Below, piece by piece: positions 1 to 5,968 of a DNA stretch of 8,860 nt. The stretch comes from an uncultured beta proteobacterium (GTDB taxonomy: Bacteria > Pseudomonadota > Gammaproteobacteria > Burkholderiales > Burkholderiaceae), in NCBI GenBank assembly GCA_903843315.1, contig CAIMPQ010000059.1, positions 1-8,860 of the forward strand, written 5' to 3'. Within the stretch, counting starts at the first letter, position 1. Every line of letters starts with the position of its first letter. Under the pieces are notes generated by a model. That model was not told where the DNA came from. It saw nothing but the letters and a program-made list of their open reading frames with translations, and ran no database searches. Both the position numbers and the translations under genes were made by a program.

Positions 1-154
1 CGTTGAACCCAAGACGGATGTTTGTATTGTTGAAGTGATGAAATTACTCAATACCATTCCTGCTGAATGGAGCGGCAAGGTATCTCGGATTTTGGTGGAG
101 GATGGTGAAAATATCGAAGCTGGTCAAGCTCTAATGGTGATTGAGGTTTCTTGA
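1..154 (+). CDS. Biotin carboxyl carrier (biotinyl domain) protein, 3' end only
   Basis: This is the last 50 codons of a gene that begins before the window (first full codon at 2, TGA at 152-154). The frame shows the second half of a biotinyl domain: EVMKL at residues 11-15 of the visible part, whose Lys14 is the predicted biotin attachment site, then the beta-strand-rich tail with the turn residues GKV, EDGENIEAGQ and a closing MVIE. The domain ends with the protein, so this is a short carrier subunit or the end of a fused one. EVMK rather than EAMK is common in small AccB-like carriers outside classical acetyl-CoA carboxylase (family knowledge). It would carry carboxybiotin between a biotin carboxylase, expected upstream and not visible, and the carboxyltransferase encoded next, whose start codon overlaps this stop by one base. 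The partner assignment is inferred from that coupling. Confidence 0.88.
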   Translation, partial: VEPKTDVCIVEVMKLLNTIPAEWSGKVSRILVEDGENIEAGQALMVIEVS

Positions 155-1611
155 TGACTCATAAAAAGCCCTTTGAGTTAATTGATGTCACTCTGCGCGA
201 TGCCCACCAGTGTCTTTGGTCAACGCGTATGACTACTCCACAGATGTATCCGGCCTTGGCTGATATAGATGCGGCGGGTTATAGCTATATCAATATTCTC
301 GGGGGAGCGGTGTTTGATGTCATGGTGCGCTTCTTACGTGAAGATCCTTGGCGACGCATGGAGTTTTTAAGTAAGCAGCTCAACACACCTACCGATGCAC
401 TAACACGCGGCCAAAGTATTTATACCTTTGAACTTTTTCCAGACGATGTAGTGGCTCTCAATATTGAATTGTTAGCCCAATCTGGCGTGAAGGTGTTGAC
501 AGTATATGACGCCCTGAACGATAACCGTAATATTGAGTCTTCGGTCAAAGCAGGAAAGAAGCATGGCATGTTGATCAATGCCATGCTGACCTATGCATTA
601 AGCCCCGTACATGACGATGCTTACTTTATCGCTAGAACACATGAGCTGGTTAAATTGGGTGCAGATTTTATTTCTGTAAAAGATCCGACTGGTCTACTCA
701 CTCCTGAGAGGGCGGCTACTTTGTTCCCCGCAGTGGTTCTTGCAGCTGCAGATATTCCCATTAAATTACATTCGCATTGTCAGTCAGGCTTAGCGCCACT
801 GGTATACGAAGAGGCAATTAAGGCCGGATTCTCCTATGGTTATGTAGCTACGGATTGTCTTGCAAATGGTGCCTCTTTGCCATCGGTCTTGGATGTGTAT
901 GCGAGCGCTCATAAATTGGGTAGGGCACCTAAGATGAATCAGGCTGCCTTACAAAAGGTAGATGAATATTTTGATTGGATATGTTCACGCGATAATTTTT
1001 CTCGCGGTGAAAAAGCCATTTATGACCCCGCTTTATATGAACATCAAATTCCGGGAGGGATGATTTCGAATTTGCGTGCCCAGTTGGCAACAATGGGCAT
1101 TTCTCATAGAGAGGCTGAGATCTTGGAGGAGACAGCGCGGGTGCGCGAGGACTTGGGTTATCCGATCCTTGTTAGCCCCTTTGCGCAATATATCGTGACT
1201 CAAGCTGTTCTGAATGTAATGCAGGGCGAGCGGTATAAAACGATACCGGATGAGATTAAACTTTATCTTAAAGGGCATTATGGAAAGTTAGCTGGTACCC
1301 CAAGTGCTGAGGTAATGAACCGCGCAAATGTAGATTACGACGCTTCGCGCAGACCAGGTGAGTTGATTGAGTCAGCATTGCCGGGATTAAGAAAAAAGTG
1401 GGGTCGTTCGGCAAGTAAAGAACAGTTAAGCCTGCATGCTTTTTATCCTGAAAATCTTGCTGTAGGATTGAGAGACGGCGCTCAGGAGGCGCTAAAGCAG
1501 GGATCGACTTTGCAGCCCTTTACTGAGTTGGTAAAGTATTTAGTTATGAAAAAAGAATATAGAAAAATAAGAACGAGATTGGGTGGTATCGAGTTAAGCT
1601 TCACGAGTTAG
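154..1611 (+). CDS. Biotin-dependent carboxyltransferase (pyruvate carboxylase B / OadA alpha / transcarboxylase 5S family)
   Basis: A 485-residue cytoplasmic enzyme with an HMGL-like TIM barrel at about residues 7-270, then a PYC/OADA-type C-terminal domain (conserved GHYGKLAG core). It moves a carboxyl group between carboxybiotin and an organic acid. DVTLRDAHQ (11-19) holds the expected metal ligand D16 and the substrate contacts R15 and Q19. R85 in TRGQ, K176 in SVKD (the carbamylated metal-ligand Lys of the family) and H206/H208 in LHSH are all present. It departs from the family in three places. WGGATFD reads LGGAVFD (L49, V53). The SGGTSQP-type loop reads ANGASLP, putting Ala240 where the catalytic Thr should be. 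There is no fused biotinyl domain, which the previous gene supplies. ATG 154 is chosen over TTG 151 because GAGG at 143-146 sits 7 bases away and the TGATG overlap gives coupling. The family is firm; the acceptor is unknown, and pyruvate or oxaloacetate should not be assumed. Confidence 0.88.
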   Translation: MTHKKPFELIDVTLRDAHQCLWSTRMTTPQMYPALADIDAAGYSYINILGGAVFDVMVRFLREDPWRRMEFLSKQLNTPTDALTRGQSIYTFELFPDDVVALNIELLAQSGVKVLTVYDALNDNRNIESSVKAGKKHGMLINAMLTYALSPVHDDAYFIARTHELVKLGADFISVKDPTGLLTPERAATLFPAVVLAAADIPIKLHSHCQSGLAPLVYEEAIKAGFSYGYVATDCLANGASLPSVLDVYASAHKLGRAPKMNQAALQKVDEYFDWICSRDNFSRGEKAIYDPALYEHQIPGGMISNLRAQLATMGISHREAEILEETARVREDLGYPILVSPFAQYIVTQAVLNVMQGERYKTIPDEIKLYLKGHYGKLAGTPSAEVMNRANVDYDASRRPGELIESALPGLRKKWGRSASKEQLSLHAFYPENLAVGLRDGAQEALKQGSTLQPFTELVKYLVMKKEYRKIRTRLGGIELSFTS

Positions 1612-1660
1612 TTTTTTAGACGTTCGCTGTTGGATGTGAAAACAAGCAATCCCATTATTA

Positions 1661-1665
1661 AGGAG
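1661..1665 (+). promoter_or_regulatory. Ribosome binding site fixing the binding-protein start
   Basis: AGGAG lies six bases before ATG 1672. It decides that start over an in-frame TTG at 1630, which would put 14 extra residues before an otherwise standard signal peptide. Confidence 0.85.
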
Positions 1666-1671
1666 ATCGTA

Positions 1672-2955
1672 ATGAAACAATTTAGCGCATCACGTCGTAT
1701 CTTTTCAGTACTAGCTGTTGCAATGCTTTCGGGAGCTCCAATGCTGTCGATGGCTCAAAATGCTACCAAGTTTAATGATTATGGCTGGCCTGAAGGTGCA
1801 GATGAAAAGGTTTCAGCAAAGTCAGTGGCTTGGCTCAAAGAAAAAGGTTGGTGGCCATTGCAGATAGCGTTCCAGCCACCATGGTCTGGTCAAAATACGA
1901 TTAACTTGGTAATGGATAAAAAAGGCCTCCTAGCTAAACGTGGAATAGAGTCGAAGTTACAGGCTTTTCCATCGGGACCTGCTATTAATGAGGTGATTAT
2001 CTCTGGTCGATTCCAGTTTGGTAATGGCGGTAACTTTCCATTCACTTCCCTAATTGACAAAAATATACCTGTTAAAACGATCGCGGTAATCAATACCAAC
2101 TTGATGCACGCGGTGTTAGTGCCACTAGATTCTAAAATTAAGTCATTTAAAGACTTCAAGGGTTCTAATCCCCCCGCAACTATCGGTATCGTTACCGGTT
2201 CTTCAGCGGAGTTCTACATTCAGGCTGCTGCTAAAGCCAATGGCATTGAGATTGGTAAGGACATTATCTTGAAGAACATGCCTCCAGGCGAGCAAATGGC
2301 GATGCCGAAGGGAATTGATGCGGTGGTGCCTTGGGATCCGACTCCAACCATCATGTCTAAAGAGCGTAAGAACGCCAGAATTATTAGCGATAGCTATCCT
2401 TACAATATTTATGAAGGCACGTTTTATGTGCGTCAGGAAGTGATTGATAACGCACCAGATGTAGTGCAGGCGTTTACCGATGCAATTGCAGAGGCGACCC
2501 TTTGGATTAGAAAGAATCCAGATGCTGCAGTGGATGTTATGCAGGAAGATCCAAATTTGAAAAATTATTCAAAAGAGATCTTGCGTCAGCAAATTTCAGC
2601 ATACAACCTGTTGTATAAGCCTAACTATATTTACCCTATCCCTGTGTTCTGGGGTCGTGCAAATGAACCAATTTACACATGGCTTTATGAAAACAAGCGT
2701 ATTCAGAACAAGTTAACCGGCATTGATTTTGCCCGTGCTGTCGATACTCGCTTTATGGACAAGACATTTGAAAAGCTGGGTTGGGCAACCATCACTCGTC
2801 CTCCATTCTTGCCGGCTGACTGGTCTGCACCGATGGATAAGACGCCCTACCCAACGTATATGAATCCATTGAATACGACTAAACCACAAGCTTTCCCAGA
2901 AAAGGGCGACCTGACTAGGGATTGGTCTTTTGATGGCAAGGTTTATAAAAAATAA
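1672..2955 (+). CDS. ABC transporter periplasmic substrate-binding protein, NitT/TauT (NMT1/SsuA-like) type
   Basis: A 427-residue secreted protein that would capture the ligand for the permease and ATPase that follow. Residues 1-28 form a clear Sec signal peptide: basic n-region with RR at 8-9, hydrophobic core, and a likely signal peptidase I site after S-M-A (28/29). The mature part has the NMT1-like layout: a WWPLQIAFQPPW strand, a GLLAKRGI stretch, a GRFQFGNGG loop, a GIVTGSSAEFY segment, and GIDAVVPWDPTP, the counterpart of the 'G-x-x-DA-x-x-x-W-x-P' hinge region of SsuA/TauA/NrtA-like proteins. About 100 residues at the end, rich in Pro, Trp and Tyr, lie beyond the usual size of SsuA/TauA and are closer to NrtA length. 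It starts 60 bases after the carboxyltransferase stop with no clear terminator between, so co-transcription is likely. The ligand cannot be read; sulfonate, carboxylate or another small anion is inferred. Confidence 0.85.
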   Translation: MKQFSASRRIFSVLAVAMLSGAPMLSMAQNATKFNDYGWPEGADEKVSAKSVAWLKEKGWWPLQIAFQPPWSGQNTINLVMDKKGLLAKRGIESKLQAFPSGPAINEVIISGRFQFGNGGNFPFTSLIDKNIPVKTIAVINTNLMHAVLVPLDSKIKSFKDFKGSNPPATIGIVTGSSAEFYIQAAAKANGIEIGKDIILKNMPPGEQMAMPKGIDAVVPWDPTPTIMSKERKNARIISDSYPYNIYEGTFYVRQEVIDNAPDVVQAFTDAIAEATLWIRKNPDAAVDVMQEDPNLKNYSKEILRQQISAYNLLYKPNYIYPIPVFWGRANEPIYTWLYENKRIQNKLTGIDFARAVDTRFMDKTFEKLGWATITRPPFLPADWSAPMDKTPYPTYMNPLNTTKPQAFPEKGDLTRDWSFDGKVYKK

Positions 2956-2961
2956 AGCACT

Positions 2962-3735
2962 ATGCAAATATTAAATTTTTTCAAGCAATTTCGTCGTTTA
3001 GCTTTATTGATTATTTTGCTTGCCGCCTGGGAGTACGCCAGTCGGTTTATTTTGGATAAAACTGAAGCTACCCTATTGCCACCTCCTTCGGGAGTGGCAA
3101 AGGGCGGTTTTGAATTAATGAAGTCTGGAGAAATCTGGAAACATTTAATCGATAGCTTATCCAGGGAATTTGTAGCCTTTTGCTACGCTTCCGTTGCAAT
3201 TCCTTTGGGAATAGTAATGGGCTGTTTTAAATGGGTGAATGAGCAGGTGGACCCCATTATCGAAATTTTGCGTCCTATTCCCCCTATCGCATGGATCCCA
3301 TTAAGTATTTTGTGGTTCGGTGTTGGCAATGTTCAAAATCAATTTATTATTTTCTTGGGTATTTTCTTTCCCATTCTTATAAATACGATTGATGCCGTGA
3401 AGAACGTAGAACCGAATCTGATTCGTGCTGCCCGTTGTTTAGGGGCAGGATCATGGGGCGTCATCACCAGAGTCATATTGCGTGCAGCTTTACCTCAAAT
3501 AGTTACGGGTATACGGATTGGTTTGGGAGTAGGTTGGATGGCTTTAGTTGCCGCTGAATTAGTGGGCGCTAATTCCGGTCTTGGATTCCTCATTAATGAT
3601 GCTCGCACTGTTCTACGTACCGACTACATTTTGGTCGGCATGTTAGCTATTGGGTTAATTGGCCTATGTTTAGATAGATTGATCCGCTATACAGCACAAA
3701 AACTCATGCCATGGTCTCGAGCACTCAATGCTTAA
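2962..3735 (+). CDS. ABC transporter permease, SsuC/TauC-like
   Basis: A 257-residue inner-membrane protein of the BPD_transp_1 family. Hydrophobic segments lie at about residues 13-31, 70-89, 106-122, 126-145, 185-201 and 222-241, as expected for a six-helix SsuC/TauC permease. The cytoplasmic EAA loop, which contacts the ATPase, is at about 156-187 and contains ARCLGAGSWGVITRVILRAALP followed by G-I-R-I-G. ATG 2962 is six bases after the binding-protein stop. No strong Shine-Dalgarno is visible there, so translation is probably coupled to the preceding gene. It presumably forms a homodimeric channel for the ligand brought by the preceding protein. Family confidence is high; substrate is unknown. 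Confidence 0.9.
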   Translation: MQILNFFKQFRRLALLIILLAAWEYASRFILDKTEATLLPPPSGVAKGGFELMKSGEIWKHLIDSLSREFVAFCYASVAIPLGIVMGCFKWVNEQVDPIIEILRPIPPIAWIPLSILWFGVGNVQNQFIIFLGIFFPILINTIDAVKNVEPNLIRAARCLGAGSWGVITRVILRAALPQIVTGIRIGLGVGWMALVAAELVGANSGLGFLINDARTVLRTDYILVGMLAIGLIGLCLDRLIRYTAQKLMPWSRALNA

Positions 3736-3777
3736 TCAATGTAGCCAATCAATTCATCATTGCAAATAGATAAATCC

Positions 3778-4554
3778 ATGCCAGAACTTAAAGTAGAAAA
3801 CATAAGAAAAATATATCCCTCAATACAGGCTAAGGGTCAAGAAGTCTTAGCGATTGATGATGTTTCCATAGAAGTTAGTAAGAATGAGTTTTGCTCAATA
3901 TTGGGTCATAGCGGCTGCGGTAAAACCACATTACTAAACCTCATTGCAGGATTTGAAGTGCCCACAGCAGGCCGCATTGAATGCGCCGGTAAAGTGGTCG
4001 ACGGCCCTGGCGCTGATCGCTCAATGGTATTTCAGGACTATGCCTTGTTTCCCTGGCTTACGGTCTATGACAATATTGCATTTGGCTTGAAAATCAAAGG
4101 CACTAAGGCTGTAGAAATTCAGCAAATCGTAACCCGCTTTGCCTCTCTAGTGGGCCTGAGCCAATTCATCAACCATTACCCACATCAATTATCAGGTGGT
4201 ATGCGTCAACGCGTCTCTATTGCTCGCGCCTTGGTAGTTGACCCTACTGTTCTATTGATGGATGAACCTTTTGCTGCCTTAGATGCTCAAAATCGCGCAA
4301 TGATGCAAGCTGAAATGATCCGAATTTTGAAAGAAGAGAGCAAGACTGTTGTACTAGTAACCCATAGTATTGAAGAAGCCATCAATCTCTCTGACGTGAT
4401 TGTGGTGATGACTCGCCGTCCTGGAAGAGTAAAAGAAATTATTCGGATTCCAGAGCCACGCAGAATGGTGGAAGATACTCCCGCTTACCTGGAAATACGT
4501 CGACAAATTCGCGATTTGATCGCAGGCGAACACGATGTTAGTGAGACTGTCTGA
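3778..4554 (+). CDS. ABC transporter ATP-binding protein, SsuB/TauB/NrtD-like
   Basis: A 258-residue cytoplasmic ATPase with every expected motif: Walker A GHSGCGKT at 43-50 (K49), Q-loop in MVFQDYALFPW, signature LSGGM at 138-142, Walker B LLMDEP (D162, E163), D-loop AALD and the switch His196 in VTHS. The tail GRVKEIIRIPEPR is typical of SsuB/TauB-type proteins. It energises the permease encoded just upstream. ATG 3778 is preferred because the protein then starts MPELKVENI directly before the first strand; an in-frame TTG at 3760 would add six residues. Neither start has a good Shine-Dalgarno, so the choice is moderately sure. The last codons overlap the possible ATG 4535 of the next gene. 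Confidence 0.92.
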   Translation: MPELKVENIRKIYPSIQAKGQEVLAIDDVSIEVSKNEFCSILGHSGCGKTTLLNLIAGFEVPTAGRIECAGKVVDGPGADRSMVFQDYALFPWLTVYDNIAFGLKIKGTKAVEIQQIVTRFASLVGLSQFINHYPHQLSGGMRQRVSIARALVVDPTVLLMDEPFAALDAQNRAMMQAEMIRILKEESKTVVLVTHSIEEAINLSDVIVVMTRRPGRVKEIIRIPEPRRMVEDTPAYLEIRRQIRDLIAGEHDVSETV

Positions 4555-4652
4555 TTTTTGAGAGCCTGCCCTCAATCTGCCTATTAATCTTTGCGGCAAT
4601 TTTCGGCGGGTTCATTAGGCGATTAAGTGGTTTTGGAGGGGCGCTCATCATG
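4535..4652 (+). other. Coding-like 5' extension of the TauE/SafE gene with a possible +1 frameshift site
   Basis: The next gene's frame stays open back to a TGA at 4542-4544. From 4566 it encodes LPSICLLIFAAIFGGFI and then LSGFGGALI, matching the first helix and Gly-rich motif of TauE/SafE proteins. No ATG, GTG or TTG lies in that frame before ATG 4650. A good start, ATG 4535 with AGG at 4524-4526 eight bases ahead, is in another frame and reads MLVRLSDF before TGA at 4559-4561. Skipping one T of the TTTTT run at 4555-4559 joins the two frames smoothly (SDF-ESLPSIC). Options are +1 slippage on TTT-TGA, a rare start (ATT 4554, CTG 4551 or 4566), or a real or sequencing single-base change. Confidence 0.6.
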
Positions 4653-5303
4653 ACGCCGCTTCTCATGTGGATTTTTCCAATCCCATTTTTAATCCCAATT
4701 GTGATGTGTTCCGAAGTATTTGGAGGGGTATTACTTTCTCGTCAATGGAAAGTTCACAAAGATGATCGCCCCCGGCTTTGGCAAATGTTATTTTTTTCAG
4801 GGGTTTTTTTACCTGTTGGAATTTGGCTAGGTAGATTTATTCCACCTCCAATCTTAAAAACATCCGCAAGCACAGTAGTAATCTTTTTTGCTAGTTATTT
4901 ACTGCTAAAGCCCCATGTGCGATTAAGTGCTTCAGTTAGCTTAGATTGCTTGGCAGGTGGGTTATCTGGACTGTTATTGGGCTCCTGCGGAATTGGTGGC
5001 CCTCCAGCAGCTTTGTATCTCAACTCAACTGATCAACCCTTCGAAAGAATGCGATCCATGCTGTCTCATTTTGTATCGGGAATTTCTCTTTTTGCCATAG
5101 TGGCTGCCAGCGCCATGGGTGGGGGTTTGGGGTGGTTTGCTTATTTGTTGTTTGCTATTCCAGCCTATTGGCTTGGAATGAGGCTTGCCCAAGCCATTTT
5201 AAAGACCCACTCTATCTCTGATGGCGTCCTAAAAAGGATCTGCTTATTGCTTCTCATTGGTAATGGAGGCTTTAATTTGCTACTTTTACTTATATCTAAT
5301 TAG
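4650..5303 (+). CDS. TauE/SafE-family membrane protein (putative anion transporter)
   Basis: An integral inner-membrane protein, nearly all hydrophobic helices. From ATG 4650 it has 217 residues; with the upstream extension described at 4535-4652 it would be about 250, the usual size for the family. Visible features are the end of the first Gly-rich helix motif just upstream (GFGGALIMTP), the family's mirrored second motif in the middle (GGLSGLLLGSCGIGGPPAALYL) and a further 3-4 helices to the end. Start 4650 is the first standard codon in frame but cuts off the first helix, so it is probably not the true N-terminus. TauE/SafE proteins are linked to export or exchange of sulfite, sulfoacetate and other organic anions (family knowledge). 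Sitting directly after the ABC importer, it may handle a product or relative of the imported anion (inference). Confidence 0.82.
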   Translation: MTPLLMWIFPIPFLIPIVMCSEVFGGVLLSRQWKVHKDDRPRLWQMLFFSGVFLPVGIWLGRFIPPPILKTSASTVVIFFASYLLLKPHVRLSASVSLDCLAGGLSGLLLGSCGIGGPPAALYLNSTDQPFERMRSMLSHFVSGISLFAIVAASAMGGGLGWFAYLLFAIPAYWLGMRLAQAILKTHSISDGVLKRICLLLLIGNGGFNLLLLLISN

Positions 5304-5314
5304 ATATAAGTAAA
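5285..5314. repeat. 30-bp perfect palindrome over the TauE/SafE stop codon
   Basis: The arm TTTACTTATATCTAA at 5285-5299 is followed without a gap by its exact reverse complement at 5300-5314. As RNA it could form a 13-bp AT-rich stem with an AATT loop, with the TAG stop (5301-5303) inside. There is no GC core or trailing T run, so it is a poor intrinsic terminator. It may be an operator, a 3'-end stabilising hairpin or a weak attenuator ahead of the small gene at 5409. Confidence 0.8.
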
Positions 5315-5408
5315 TGAAATAGATGTTCTTTTCGTATATAAAAAAACAGCCTATTCTGTCACTTCATTAGACAAATTCAGTAATACGAATTCATTCAAGG
5401 AGTGCTCC

Positions 5409-5567
5409 ATGGGATATACAGTTGCAAACAATCCACCATCAAACATTGACTCAGTGTTATTGACTACTGAAAAGATCTTTGCTACTGCCCAGGAAGCGAA
5501 TCTAGCACTAGAAGTCCAGGGCACACCAACTGCGAAGGCGGAAGTGTATTTTCAGATTGAAGATTAA
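5409..5567 (+). CDS. Small acidic protein, 52 residues, function unknown
   Basis: ATG 5409 is preceded by a perfect AAGGAG (5397-5402) at six bases, and the frame closes with TAA at 5565-5567. A strong terminator lies about 75 bases further on. The protein is soluble-looking, without signal peptide or membrane segment. It starts MGYTVANNPPSNID, has a likely helix at about residues 14-35 (SVLLTTEKIFATAQEANLAL) and ends in a strand-like AEVYFQIED. Seven Asp/Glu against two Lys make it acidic. I do not recognise a family. The strong ribosome site, separate position after the palindrome and own terminator suggest an independently expressed small gene. No convincing promoter was found in 5304-5396. 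Confidence 0.72.
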   Translation: MGYTVANNPPSNIDSVLLTTEKIFATAQEANLALEVQGTPTAKAEVYFQIED

Positions 5568-5641
5568 TGGTGTGCTGTGAGAAGTGAATTTAATTGCTCA
5601 TACTCTCTATCGAGTAAGTAAAGCATCCTTATAGATGTTGC

Positions 5642-5674
5642 AAATAAAAACCGCTATTCAAGCGGTTTTTATTT
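5642..5674. terminator. Bidirectional intrinsic terminator between two convergent small genes
   Basis: A 14-bp perfect stem: arm 5642-5655 (ending ACCGCT) and arm 5661-5674 (starting AGCGGT), with the five-base loop ATTCA. The outer part is A-rich on the left and T-rich on the right, so both strands get a U tract. It ends the 52-residue gene from the left and the 54-residue gene from the right. Confidence 0.92.
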
Positions 5675-5692
5675 ATCCTAATTGCAGAGAGT

Positions 5693-5857
5693 CTATGAAA
5701 ACGAGCTCTCAAACTCATCGGCCTTGATGGCATTCATTAGAAAGAGAATCCGCCTTTGAAAACTTTTTCTTTCGGCGATTTGATCGTGATGCAAGCGATC
5801 ATGTTCTCGAAGCAAATGAATGATGGCTGGGTTGTAATGATCTCTAATGGGTGACAT
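5693..5857 (-). CDS. Small charged His-rich protein, 54 residues, function unknown
   Basis: On the minus strand, ATG at 5857-5855 opens a 54-codon frame closing with TAG at 5695-5693. AAGGAA (5868-5863) lies five bases before the start, and the strong terminator at 5642-5674 follows closely. The protein begins MSPIRDHYNPAIIHLL, is mostly helical in appearance and is highly charged: eight acidic, eight Arg/Lys and five His (7, 14, 19, 23, 24), with REHDRLHHD at 17-25. There is no signal peptide or membrane helix. I do not recognise it. It lies 111 bases downstream of fpr on the same strand and could be co-transcribed with it or use the candidate promoter at 5890-5918. The ribosome site and terminator placement make a real gene likely. 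Confidence 0.68.
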   Translation of the reverse strand: MSPIRDHYNPAIIHLLREHDRLHHDQIAERKSFQRRILFLMNAIKADEFESSFS

Positions 5858-5889
5858 TTCAATTCCTTGGAACTTATCTCGTTAAAAAT

Positions 5890-5918
5890 ACTGTAACAAG
5901 GATGCTATAGGTTCACAA
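5890..5918 (-). promoter_or_regulatory. Candidate sigma-70 promoter for the 54-residue gene
   Basis: Read on minus: TTGTGA (5918-5913), a 17-base spacer, then TACAGT (5895-5890). Each hexamer matches consensus at four of six positions. Transcription would begin near 5883, leaving a short leader containing the AAGGAA ribosome site. Confidence 0.35.
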
Positions 5919-5968
5919 GGAATATATAGTGATAACTAAACTACTTTTAGATATACTCATTCCCCGGA

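Noticed and set aside
1033..1278. Minus-strand open frame opposite the carboxyltransferase (and similar ones at 1890-2159, 2713-2967, 4354-4599, 7236-7424, 7772-7954, 8250-8453)
   Set aside because: Each lies antisense inside a well-supported gene, has no ribosome site that stands out and encodes nothing recognisable; they are shadows of the plus-strand genes.
1630..1671. Upstream TTG start for the binding protein
   Set aside because: AGGAG at 1661-1665 and the signal peptide both point to ATG 1672.
5335..5386. Promoter-like TATATA (5335-5340) and TAATAC (5381-5386) before the 52-residue gene
   Set aside because: Neither has an acceptable -35 at 16-18 bases, and the second would start transcription at the ribosome site itself.
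5784..5805. TGATCG/CGATCA inverted repeat inside the 54-residue gene
   Set aside because: Six-base arms within coding sequence with a nine-base gap are within chance expectation.
5931..5953. CTAAA/TTTAG hairpin as the fpr terminator
   Set aside because: Five AT-rich pairs without a GC core or clear U tract; too weak, so fpr may read into the downstream small gene.
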